From Canna indica (taxonomy: Eukaryota > Streptophyta > Magnoliopsida > Zingiberales > Cannaceae): 64,000 bases of DNA. Position numbers and translations under genes: made by a program. The notes below the pieces were generated by a model, which was given only the letters and a program-made list of their open reading frames with translations, searched no databases and was not told where the DNA came from. Within the stretch, counting starts at the first letter, position 1; each line of letters begins with the position of its first letter. Shown piece after piece: positions 33,007 through 44,559 of this stretch. The stretch lies in contig CP136890.1 in the NCBI GenBank assembly GCA_034359265.1, positions 83,663,501-83,727,500 of the forward strand, in the 5' to 3' direction.

Positions 33007-36000
33007 AGAAAATATCCCGCGCTACTGGATGGGATCCAAATTTTTTTATAAAATATTTTTAAATTAATAATAATAATAAAATCAATTTTACATTAATACA
33101 TAAAATAAATAAAAAATAATTATATAAGATATAAAAATAATATTATTTATTAATAGAACTAAACATAAATATCAATATAGAAAACTTTAGTTCAATCATA
33201 ATAGTAAAGATGAATATAATTTTAAACATGAAATACAACAGTAAAATAAAATCAAAAAAATATATTAATAAGTGAAATAACTTATTTGTTAATTAATAAA
33301 ATTATAGTTTACTAAAGTACAATATCAAAAACGAAAACATAACTACATTTCAATAAAATGAATATTATAAAATAATTTTAATACAAAATATATGAAATCA
33401 ATTATATAGTATAAAATATAATGAATAAAATATAATAAAATATTATAATATAAATATATGGTCATATATTAATAGAAGTAAAAATAAAGATAAATTTTAT
33501 AATGATTAAATTTAAAATAAACAATAATAGTAAATTTTAATATACACAATTAAAATTATCGAATATTTAATAAAGATGAACATAAATTTTTAATTAAAAT
33601 ACGATAATAAACACATATTTATTTTAAAAATAATATTAAACGTAAACATTGAAAATAATGTATTCTAGAAAATAATATATTTTAAGTGAATTACAATTCT
33701 AATAAAGGTAAAAAAGAAGAAGAAGTATAAACATGAAAAAGAAAAACTTAAAAAAATGACTAAAAGATTTCACTTATCATGTATAACTTCATTATATCAT
33801 TTATCTCAGTATAATATCTAAAATAGAAATAAAAGGTAAAAGTTCAAACTAAATAATTTAATTAAAACTTAAAAACCAAATTTAATAAACAAATAATATT
33901 TTCTTTGTACACTCTAGATAATAGAGAAACAATCAAAATATAAATACTAAAAGTAATAATATAGAAAATATAAAATATATAAGAAAAATAAAATAGATAG
34001 TTAAAATATATAATTATACTTAATTTATTTTATATTTTTAAAATAATTTTTAAAAATATGAAATATCAAACTAAATAACAAATTATACTAAAAATCATTA
34101 AAATTTGAATGAAATTAATTAATCAAGGATAAGAAAATTAAATGCCTACATCTTTTTAAATAGTAAAATAAAAATAATAATTAGTATAATATTAATCAAA
34201 ATTTGGGTCATATTTACCAAAAAAATATTATTTTACTACGACATCTATTAGCTATATATATAAAAAAGATAATAATAATAATAATAATTAACACAATAAA
34301 TAAATAGTGTATACAATATATATTCAATATATAATTATATAATAAAATATATTAGTAATATATAGTTGTTTCAATCAGATTTGATAAGGAATTATGAAAT
34401 ACAAATCAAATTAAAAATTTTAATGAAGGGCATCAAGAAATCTTATTACAAAATAGATTAAAAAATGCCGAAGGAAATTGAGAGATCGACGATTCGGTGT
34501 TAGTTTTGACGCAAATTTCTCAATAACTATCCTATATAAAAAACATTGACATGTAATTCTACATCGAATGCGTAGTTTTTTTTGCACTTAATCACCTCTA
34601 TAGGTATAATGTCATAATATAAATTCATAAGTAAGATTTCGATAAAAATTAAAAATAATTAATATTTATATTTCTTAATCAACAACATTTAATGTCACAT
34701 TAAAAAGTTTTAGCTTGGATGATCATTATCAAATTTATAATACTAATGCCTCTGCTTATGCCGTCGATTTTTAATGAAATAAAAAAGAGTACCAATGCCT
34801 CTATTATCGAATATATAATTTGAATAGATATTCAAATTTCAGAGATATTTGAAATCATATTTTTTATTCGAAATTGAGATTTTTTTTTAAAAAAAATCAA
34901 TTCAATTTGAATAAAATTTATTTAATTATTTTTGAATTGATTGGAATATATTAATTTTCACGTATTATATTGTACATATTATATAAAACTAATTTATTCA
35001 AGTAGGCTAAATTATATTCATTAATTTTTTTAATTTTTTACTATAGAATACAAAATTTATAACTAAAAAAATTAATGAAAATTTATTAATTAAACTAAAT
35101 TGAAGAAAATAAAATAAAAATTTAAGTAATAATATAATAAAATATATTGGTTTGATTTGAAATATTAATTTTTTTCCAAAATGCATATATAAACTTGATT
35201 ATTTTTTTATATAAAAAAGATAATAATAAATTTACTAAAAGATAATATGAATTAATACTATCAAATTACAAAAAATAAATTAAAATTGTATTATAAATTA
35301 TAGATAGTTATTAATATTATAAATTTAAAAAATAAAATTTCTAAATTTATAATTTATAATATTATATATAATGTGATATATGATGTACGTGAAAATATGT
35401 ATATTTTTATATAAAGAAAAATATATATTTAAACATATGTAAATTTTAAAATGATAAAATCATATATTTATTTCTGCTAATAATAATTTTAAAAAAATGA
35501 ATCTATTTAAAAATTTAATTACATTCAAATCAAGTCTAATTAAAATTAAGATCAGATAACCTTATATATTTTAAAATTCAAAATTATGAATTTTTTAATG
35601 TAATAAATTTAATTAAATAAAAACGGATAAATTAATCACATTATAAAAGTTTAAATTTTAATATATAATAAATGAAATATAATAATATTGTTAAATATTT
35701 ATTGAAAATAATTTAATTTAATACTATCAAAATAATGAATTAAATAATTTTTTTTAAAAAATATATTTTTTAGTGAACTTATCTCTATTCCCGTGATAAT
35801 AGTATTCGAGTATGTTGTTTAAATATATGCTTATTTTTTTTAAAAAATATTTTTTATATATAATATAATAATAATTAAAAATATTAAAAACAAAAAAGTA
35901 AAATAATTTAAAAACAAAAAACTAAAATAAAAAGGCAGAATACAAATATAATTAAATAAAAAAATAATTAAAATAATCTAAGTAATAATTAAAAATATTA

Positions 36001-36348
36001 AAAACAAAAAACAAAAAACAAATATAAAAAGGCAGAATAAAAATATAATTAAATAACAAAAATAATCTAAATAATCTAAATAATAAAACCAATTAAAATA
36101 ATTAAATATGAAAAAATAAAAAAGAAGAAGAAAGGGCAGCCACATGCTGCCCTTCCTTTTGAATTAATGGCAGCGTTGAGAGAGTAGGGCTCTCAGCGCT
36201 GCATACTTTTTTTTTCAATTTTTTTTTAAAAAAGTCAAAATTAACTTTTTTTTTTTAAAAAGGAAAAAATTGAAAAAAAAAACATGGAGAGAGATGAGAG
36301 CTCCGTACTGTACACCTCCAAAAAGTTCTAAAATTACTATATAGTAGA
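33007..36348 (-). mobile_element. Helitron-like AT-rich element 1
   Basis: Read on the minus strand it starts TCTACTATATAGTAATTTTA and ends GGGATATTTTCTAG. A hairpin (ATCCC/GGGAT) lies just before the CTAG end, and the next host base is T. TC...CTRR with a 3' hairpin is the Helitron signature. The interior is extremely AT-rich and has no Rep/helicase ORF. Near the 5' end are short inverted words GGCAGCGTTGAGAGAG / CTCTCAGCGCTGC. Confidence 0.65.
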
Positions 36349-36361
36349 CTATGAAACCTAA

Positions 36362-36377
36362 CTATTTCAACCTTGTA
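36362..36377 (+). repeat. LINE target-site duplication, left copy
   Basis: CTATTTCAACCTTGTA here and CTATTTCAACCTCGTA at 47452-47467 (15 of 16 identical) bracket the LINE. Confidence 0.85.
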
Positions 36378-36503
36378 TTGAAAAAGCCAAAATTACAAGT
36401 CTACAATTCTCCACTCAGAGAGCGACTCCCATGAGGACGGTAAATCCTAGAATTTCCTCGCCCTCCATCATTTGCAACCCCTAATGGTGCTCCCTCTTCG
36501 TCT

Positions 36504-38190
36504 ATGTTGAGTAGCGATCAACACCACTCTTCGCCTTCCCCTCCTTCCAGCCCTGTGCATCCGAGAGGGCGTTCAGTCTCTCCTTCCCCACCTAAGGCCC
36601 AAAAATCAAAATCTTGGGCGCAGATCTTGCGTCGCGACAGCCCTTCTCCCAAAATTCGGGTTTCGTCGAGTACTCTCTCAAAAATTCAATCAGCCACATC
36701 GGATCGTGTCTCTTTCTCTTCGGAACAGACTCAGGCTTGGAGCCAACCTTGGGCGAAAAGCCTCATCGGTAAATTCCTAAGCAAGCCTCCTTCTCTTGAA
36801 TCTGTAAAAAATTAGGCTTCTCGCATATGGTTTTCTGCCGGCTTCCAATCTGTTTAAGATTTAGATGGATTTTTTTTTATTTTTCTATTTGATTTCGTTG
36901 AATCGGCAAATCTGGTTCTTACTAGCGGTCCCTGGATTCTGAGAGGGGATGTCTTGCGTCTTATGCCCCGGAAGCCTATGTTTAGGCCATGGGAAGAAAA
37001 ATTTAATATCGCCCCTGTTTGGATTCGTTTTCAATCTTTACCGCTTGAGTTTTGGAACAAAGAATCAGTTTTTCTGATTGCTCAAAATTTTGGTAAAGTT
37101 CTATGATTTGATGATCGTTCCTTTGCGTATGAACGCGGTCGCTACATACGTGTTTGTGTGGAAATAAATCTTTCTTTGCCCATTAAACAAGGCATCTGGA
37201 TCTCGGTTGATGATGCTGAGTTTTTTCAACCTATTGTGTATGAAAATCTTCCTATAATATGCTTTCAGTGTGGTGTGATTGGACATCGTAAATTTAATTG
37301 CCCTGTAATTTTAAATCACTCCTCAAATCCCTCTGCGAACCCTAATGTTGGTTCTTTCCCAAATGTTTCTTCCGATTTTAATAATTCTGCCGATTTTAAT
37401 AATGTTCCAACTGCTGTGGATTCGAACTCCTCTGTGCCTTTTGATGCTCCGACCTCCCCTTCTGGTAGCTCTCTACCAGAGCCAGCGTGCGGCCTTTGGA
37501 TTCAAGTCCAACGTCGAAATTTCAATCGACGAAGCCCTCGTAGCGCGCGCGCGTTCTCCTTCGGAAGATAACCGTGCTCGGGCTAGTGAGCAGGATGAAT
37601 CCACTCATGCCTCCTCTCGTAAGATGGATGATGTGCCAGGTATTTCTAAAAGTAAATCAATTCATGTTTCATCAACTGTCAAAGGTAAAAATGCCTCTTC
37701 TTCATCTGCAAAACCTTTTGTTACTCATGCTCTTAATAAATCTACATGGATTGTTAAGAAATCAAATACTACTTCATCTCATATTATCTCTGATAGCATT
37801 TCTAATGGTCATGATGTAACTGATGCTTTAGTTGATAAATCTTCTGCTGATAACCTGAATGCAAATATTATGAACATGGAGCAGGATCTCAATTTTTCTT
37901 TCAAACCTCCTGCTCCTAAATCCCTAGATCAACTAGCCGACCATATGAATTTTGTTTTTAATGTTAACAATCAACTTCCTTCTCGTAACTCTTCTTCTAT
38001 AGTCTTTAGGAAGAAAGCTACTAAAACCCCTAAGCCAAAAATTCTCCTAGGTCCTAGGGTTGCTAGTGCTAGTAAATTTAAGAGGCAAAAGCCTTACAAT
38101 GATTCTGATAAAGCTCCCTCTGAGGGAGATAATACTCTTGTAGAGTTTCAATCACCTAACCCCTTTACCTTATTAGATGAATGTCCTTAA
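36504..38190 (+). pseudogene. LINE ORF1 remnant
   Basis: Pro/Ser-rich N-terminus (RGRSVSPSPPKAQKSKSWAQ). A DUF4283-like segment follows (GPWILRGDVLRLMPRKP; WIRFQSLPLEFW) and then a CCHC zinc knuckle CFQCGVIGHRKFNC near 37260. A Ser-rich tail leads to 38190. Interrupted by a stop at about 36813, a stop at 37105 and at least one frameshift near 37500. Overlaps the start of ORF2 by 14 bases. Confidence 0.85.
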
Positions 38191-40186
38191 TTGGAATGTG
38201 AGGGGTGCTGGTAGAAAATCTGTTAAAGATTTTCTATTTTTCCATATTAGGAATACTAATGTTAAAATTCTCTCTCTTCAAGAGACTCACCTAGATGAAT
38301 CCCATGCTAAGACACTCATTAGATTCCTTGGTCGTACCTGGATAGCTGCCATTCAGCCTAGTTCGGGTGCCTCAGGTGGTATTTTAATAGCATGGGATTC
38401 TTCTGTGGTCAAAGCCCAAACTATTTCTATTTCTCCTCAAATTCTTCATGTTGTAATTCAGATAGACAATTCTGAACCTTTCTTACTATCTAGTGTTTAT
38501 GCTCATACTGATCCTAGAATTAGATCTACTCTTTGAAATTAATTCATTTTCAACCATTGACTGTTCTAAATTTCATTGATTAATTATCGGTGACTTTAAC
38601 TGTATTTTAAACCCAGAGGATAAATATGGTGGTTTGCCTTTTATTCACCATGTTGGTTTAATTGACCTAGGTTTCTCTGGTCCAAAATATACATGGTCAA
38701 ATAATCGTAAGGGTGCAACCAAAATCTTAATTAGATTAGATAGAACCTTCTCTAACCCTGTTTGGCTTCACTTTTTTGGTCATTGCTTGATCAAGCACTT
38801 GAATAGAGGCATCTCTGATCATAGCCCCATATTAATTACTATTCCTTCTCACCCTCAAGTCAGAAATAAGCTTTTTAAATTCCAAAATTTTTGGCTAGAT
38901 TATGAAGACAACCATAATGTAATTAGGACTACTTAGTCTGCCAATTTCTCTCATAATAGGGTAAATTTTTTCAACTCTAAGTTAAATAATGCTAGAGGAG
39001 CCTTAGCTCATTGGAATAAAAACTCTGTTGGAAAATTGGAGTCTCTTTTAGTCTCTACTTCTGAGGATATTAGTTTGCTTGAATCCTTGGAAGGCTCTTC
39101 TTCTGCGCCAACTAATTTAGATTCCAAAATTAGAGAGCTAAATAATAAGCTTTTAGCTTTACAAAGGCAAATTTGTTTCAAATGGTGGTCAAAATCTAAA
39201 GTTAAATGGCTTACTGATGGAGACCAAAATACAGCTTATTTTCATAGAATGGTTATCATTCGTAGGCGCATAAACTATGTTCATTCTATCATTAATTCAA
39301 ATAATATTTCCATGACTGAAAATAAGGATATTTTGATGTCATTTGTTGACCATTACATGCACTTATGGGGTTCTTCTGATTCTGTCTCTCCCTCCTATGT
39401 CACCTGGTCTCATACCAATTGCATCACTCCTGATCTAGCTAATTCTCTAGTTAAACCTTTTTCTATGAATGAAATCTGGGATACTATCAAGTCCTTTAAA
39501 AATGGTAAAAGCCTTGATTTTGATGGTTTTACCATTGAATTCTATAAAAAATATTGGAATATCATTGGTAATGACTATTTTCAATTTATCAATCATTTTT
39601 ATAATCACTCTGTTATTCCTAATAACTGGAATCAAACTCTTCTTACTTTTATTCCAAAAATTAAAACCCCTAAGTATATTAGAGATTATAGGTCTATTGC
39701 GCTGTGTAATGTTTCTTATAGAATTCTCTCTAAATTACTAGCTAATAGACTCAAAATGTGTCTTCCTCCTCTCATTAGTTATGAACAATTAATCTGCCTT
39801 TATTAAAGGCCGAAACATTCATGATAATATTCTGATTGTGCAAGAATTGATCCATTCTTTTTATAATTCTAAAAACAAATCTCCTAATATCATTGTGAAA
39901 ATAGATGTAGAGAAAGCCTTTGACCTTCTTAGTATGAATGCAATTATTGATGTGTTAAATCTTTATAATTTCCCCTCTCAATTCATCAACTGGATTCATG
40001 CTTGCATTTCTTCTCCATCTTTTACTTGTCTTGTTAATTCTCAGGTTTCTCATTTTTCCCCCTCTTCCCGGGGCATTAGGCAAGGAGATCCTATTTCTTA
40101 TTTCCTTTATATATTAGTGGCTCAAATCCTTTCCCATCTAATCAATGATGTTGTGAACTTAAACAAACTTACCCATATAAAATTAA
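38177..40186 (+). pseudogene. LINE ORF2 remnant, first part (endonuclease and start of reverse transcriptase)
   Basis: Starts MNVLNWNVRGAGRKS and has SLQETHLDES (APE-type endonuclease), GLIDLGFSGPKYTWSNN and SDHSPILI. The reverse transcriptase begins with KWLTDGDQNTAYFH, LTFIPKI, RSIALCNVSYRILSK, VKIDVEKAFD and GIRQGDPIS. Broken by several stops and frameshifts (for example at 38536, 38936, 39804). The Pack-MULE cuts it just before the FADD motif. Confidence 0.9.
40178..40186 (+). repeat. Pack-MULE target-site duplication, left copy
   Basis: TAAAATTAA, identical to 44551-44559: the 9-bp direct duplication expected of Mutator-like elements. Confidence 0.95.
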
Positions 40187-40589
40187 GGGTTAATTACTAT
40201 ATATATCCCAACTTTTACTCTCTCCCCCTAATATATCCCAACTTTTTATTTGAATCAAATGAGGTCTCTAATTTTGATTTCATTTCTAATTTATCATACA
40301 GTTAAACTCTCGTGAATTGTCCCGTTAGAATGCTGACGTGGACATATTGACTGGGATTAGCAGTCTCTCCACCGCGTCCACCGTCTCGCCGCCTCTCCAC
40401 CGCGTCGTCCTCTTCCTCCCGCTTCTCTAGGCCCTCACCATCCTCCCTCCCGTTCCTCGTCAAAGGCGTCCCTGGACCCCTCCCCTATCTCCGCCGCCTA
40501 AGTCAGCCCCTCGTCGTCACTCGGGGCATCCTTCCTCCTCCTCCCTGTTCCGCCTTTGCCTCCGTTGCCGTTCCTGGATATTCTAACGA

Positions 40590-41430
40590 TGACGTATTCG
40601 ATTTCAGCGACAAGCCTCGAGAGGAGTGCGGCGTCTTCGGCATAATCGGCGACCTAGAGGCCTCGAAATTGTGCTACATGGGTCTGCACGCTTTGCAACA
40701 CCATGGGCAGGAAGGCACCGACATCGTCTCCTCTAATGGCGCTGACTTGCACTCGAGCACCAGCCTCGGCCTCGTCTCCGAGGTCTTCTCTAATGCTTCC
40801 AAGCTCGAGGCTCTCGTCGGCTCCGCCGCCATAGGCCACAACCGCTACTCCACCGCCGGCGCCGCCTCCGCCCTCACCAACGTCCAGCCCTTCGTCGCCA
40901 GCTACCGCTTCGGCCGGCTCGCTATCGCCCACAACGGGAACCTCGTCAACTACCACTTGCTCCGATACGACCTTGAGTCGAATGGTTCCATCTTTAGCAC
41001 TAGCTTCGACACGGAGGTCATCCTCCACCTCATCGGCACCTCCTCGCCCGAATCATCGAGGCTTGCGAGTGCCTCGAGGGCGCCTACTCCCTCGTCTTCC
41101 TCATCGGCGACAAGTTCATCGCCGTCCGCGACCCCCATGGCTTCCGCCCCCTCGTCATGGGCTGCCGACCCAATGGCGCCATCGTCTTCGCCTCCGAGAC
41201 CTGCGCCCTCGACCTCATCAGCGCAGAGTACGTGTGCAAGGTGAACCCCGGGGAGGTGGTTGTCGTCGATGGCAACGACAACTCCATCACCACCTCCTGC
41301 CTCCTACCTAAGAGGCCCCGCAAAAGCTACATCTTTGAGCACGTCTACTTCGCCGATTCTTTTAGGAGGTATAAAATCTTGGGGAAGCGGGACGCGCTAC
41401 GGTCTAAGGCCTTCGGATTTTTTTTTTACA
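40590..41430 (+). pseudogene. Amidophosphoribosyltransferase fragment (glutamine PRPP amidotransferase)
   Basis: N-terminal glutaminase half of the first enzyme of purine synthesis (plastid in plants). Motifs: KPREECGVFGIIGD with the catalytic Cys, LCYMGLHALQHHGQEG, AIGHNRYSTAGAAS, RLAIAHNGNLVNYH, SFDTEVILHLI. After a frameshift near 41055: GAYSLVFLIGDKFIAVRDPH, GFRPLVMG, FASETCALDLISAEYV, YIFEHVYFADS. About 270 of the usual 550 or so residues; the phosphoribosyltransferase half is absent. The upstream Ser/Pro-rich stretch (40380-40590) looks like a degraded transit peptide region. Captured by the Pack-MULE; not a functional gene. Confidence 0.92.
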
Positions 41431-41559
41431 TTTGAAACCTTTTGAGAAACATTTTTGAAATAAGAAAGTACGTCATCCGCGTTATAACAGCAAGCTAAAT
41501 AGACTTTCATTCAACAAAAAAAAGAAAAGACTTTAGAAGCAATTCAAACCTTGCGTAAA

Positions 41560-43860
41560 TTGTTTGTTTGTCACGGTTCTTGGAATTTTATTTTTTCGAT
41601 TGATCGAGAGATGGGCTGGGCTAATTGAGACAAGGACTCCTAAAACTATGGTTTGGCAGGGCTTGCTAATTCCTCGAATGAGTTCCAGGCTTGTTGACTA
41701 AAGTTTAAGCCCCTATTTCGAAAGGCCAATGATGCTTGCTACCTGGCTGGCAAATAAGCGAATAGTAGAGTTGTAGGTATTGCGCTTATTCGATTGCACG
41801 GTGGAGACAGCATTTCTCCTCCTCATACAACTTGATGAACCCAGCCAAAAAACGTGAGCGCCCCTTCGCTCTACAACGACTCCCCCACCGATGGAATAAC
41901 CAAAGCCCCCCCTTTCATGTTGTCGCTGTTTGATGACTTTTCAACGTGCTGCCATTCACCTGTTACTATTCCCTGTCTTCGTCACCTCCCTGCCGGCCCG
42001 AAAAAATCTATCCCTTTTCTTCCAGTAAGCAATCATAGGTCCCGCTAATCTAAAGCAAGGCATCAATCTTGTCACACTTGACGAAGCCATTGCCAAGATT
42101 TCCCTCTTCTTTCCTAGCATACGCTCTCCTTAGCCGCCTTGGTCAGCTAAAGGGGCTTTGTCTTTGAACGGAGCAGATTTGACTCGGCACAACCTAACGA
42201 TACATCCAATACCAATGATCTCGTGACTAGAATGCCTTGGAGTTGGAGTTTTCACACTCGGTCCGTGCAAGAAGAAAGATTAAACTGTCTTGCCCCTCTT
42301 ATACCCTAAAGTATAGGGCTCGCTTGCTTTTGCTTTCCTCGCTGGCAAGAAGAGAAGGAGATATAGGTGTTCAACTCACTTTTTATCCTAGCTTTGCTAA
42401 TCTTCCCCTCTAACGCGGGCCGGGCGGCGGCGGGCGCGGGAGGAAGAAACCTAAGAGAAGACGCTCTTCTCTTAGGTCCTTTTTTCAGTGCAACACAGGA
42501 AAGCGCCCTCTTTTTGTCATCCCTGCAGCTTCCCGGAGGCTTTTTTGTATTGAACGCATGGCGTAGCTAGGACCCCTCCAATCATGTTTGAGCCTATGTT
42601 CAAACCAAAACAACCCCGGGGCCCCAAAAGGGGAATGAAAGAATGCCTGCCGACGTTCAGATAAGGGAATGCTTCCCAAACCACTAAAGGAAAGGCTCGA
42701 CGAAGGGAGGGAGATGCGGCGGGGTAAGGAAAACGCTTTCGGAGATCGAGATGTCGATTTGTTTTTCATCGAAAACGAAGAAGGCCAAGGGGATACTTCC
42801 TTCGGGCTTTGCCTGCCCTTTTCTAATAAAGAATTCCGGCTCGGCCCGGGAAAGCGCTGGCAACAACATAAAGGAAGGGGTCCATGTAGCTGCTGCGCCC
42901 GCCCACTGAGCAGCAGGTTCGGCATCTACTACAAAAGAGAGAATCCACTTCAGATAACCACGTCTGTGCTAGGCAGCGTGTGGAATGGCCGAGAGCGGAC
43001 CCTTTTGGATATATAATCCAAAGTGGAGTTACGTGAACGTCGAGAGCCGTCTGATGGAAAACCACTTTCACGTTCGGTTCAGAGAGCACTTTTTTCGTTG
43101 AGAATTCCTCGTTCCCTTTTGTGTGAATTCCCCAGCGGCGAATTAACAACTTGTGGGGCCCTATCTATTCAATCTCTCGAGCCCCGAAGAAAACCCCCCT
43201 CTCCCTCGGACTCAATCTCTCTTTTGACTCAATATATGTGGGCACCTGATATCTATGAGGGTTCGGGCTAGTTTAGTCAAAAGGCATTCCCAACTTCTAT
43301 AGGGGAGCAATCAAAAGCCATTAGCTTAGTTAGCAGCTCTCTGTCGCAAACGGTCTAAGCAACTCTCAACATTGGTCTTTTGGTAACGGGAAAGGGTCCT
43401 GTTCAAGCTATCTGTATAAAGCCTTTCAAATATATCTCATCGGGAATCTGGAAACGGTGGCAAAGGGTCCTGATTCTGGAATAATTGCGTATATAGAAGA
43501 ACTCGCTGATTCACTCGATTTGATAACTAATGCGATAGAAAAGGAAAAGCGGTAGCCAAGATAACAAAGTAGATCTCGCCCAAAGGAGCCTATTCTTAGG
43601 CCGGTCACCGGGGTTGAAGCAACTTGCTACTTCTATCGCATGAAGGATATGTATAAGGTCCTGGGTTTTTAGAAGGAGTGGAAGTTGCAATCGTAAGCCC
43701 TTCTATTTCCAGTCCTGCAGTCCCAAGACAAACGGGAAGCACTATTTCTATTTCGTGGGTGGATAGCGGATTCTCGGTCAACAAAAGCTGGAGTATCTCA
43801 AGCCCTTACCTTACCTTAAGTCTATTAGGCTCTAAGATTCAACGGGTTCTAGGGGGGCAC
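41560..43860 (+). other. Mitochondrial-type DNA in the Pack-MULE, with nad2 exon and group II intron end
   Basis: At 43040-43085 the sequence GAGAGCCGTCTGATGGAAAA ... CACGTTCGGTTC resembles domain V of a group II intron. At 43222-43265 the reading TQYMWAPDIYEGS matches an internal segment of mitochondrial NADH dehydrogenase subunit 2, beginning just after an intron-like end. Beyond that it breaks into other sequence of plant-mitochondrial character (non-coding, mixed GC, many short pieces). I could not name other genes, so the limits are approximate. Confidence 0.72.
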
Positions 43861-43869
43861 TCCGTCATC

Positions 43870-44350
43870 TTCGGCCACCTTGTTAAGGCGGGAGGTTAAA
43901 GCGGGCGCTCTTCCGGCTGCCGCGCTTGTTGAGCGGGCCACTGTAGGGCACCCGGTCACTACCAACGCTCTCCGTCTCGACCCTCTCGGACACCTGGTAG
44001 CCGTCGTTGTCAGTTCCCATCCTCTGCATCCAAGCTCAATTCCTTGCAGCTCAGTAACTCACAATTCGCTTGTGTTGATCACTGAAGAGGGGGTGGCCTT
44101 GGGGGTTCGCGTACGAGCCAAGGCTGGCGACACCCTGCATGGCGTGGCTGGACTCGTCCTCCTTCATGCCATTGGAGGAGGCTGAGGCGGCTGCAAACAA
44201 GGAGACACGACAACGGATGAGAAGGCAGCAGCAGCGGACGTGGAGGTGGAGGCAGCAGACGAGGAGGAGGTGGCGGCAGCGGACGTGGAGGCGACGACGA
44301 CGTACGAGAAGTTGGAGGCGGTGGCAACGGACGGAAGGCATATATTGCAA
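43870..44350 (-). other. Unidentified GC-rich genic fragment in the Pack-MULE
   Basis: On the minus strand the ORF reads through a Ser/Ala/Pro-type low-complexity start, then ESSHAMQGVASLGSYANPQG and HPLFSDQHKRIVSY, before GTGAGT (a possible splice donor). The composition suggests the first exon of a nuclear gene with a transit peptide. Not recognised. Confidence 0.4.
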
Positions 44351-44559
44351 GTTAAGTTGGATGCTGACGTGGACTGCTAATCCCGGTTAGCATGTCCACA
44401 TCAGCATTCTAACAGAATAATTTACGGGAGTTTAACCGCGGGATAGATGAGAAATGAAATCAAAGTTAGAGACCCTATTTGATTCAAATGAAAAGTTGTG
44501 ATATATTAGGGAAAGAGAGTAAAAGTTGGTATATATACAGTAATTAACCCTAAAATTAA

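Larger units (their letters stand above)
40187..44550. mobile_element. Pack-MULE carrying amidophosphoribosyltransferase and mitochondrial DNA
   Basis: The first and last about 190 bases are inverted at roughly 85-90% identity (GGGTTAATTACTATATATAT at the left; the right end complements to GGGTTAATTACTGTATATAT). They are flanked by a perfect 9-bp duplication. No transposase. Contents from left to right: GC-rich purF-like gene fragment (about 40380-41430), mitochondrial-type DNA (about 41560-43860), an unidentified GC-rich genic piece (about 43870-44350). It sits inside the LINE reverse transcriptase. Confidence 0.92.

Noticed and set aside
41560..43860. Plastid DNA insertion
   Set aside because: No plastid gene recognised; the one identifiable coding piece (MWAPDIYEGS) and the intron-like hairpin fit mitochondrial nad2.
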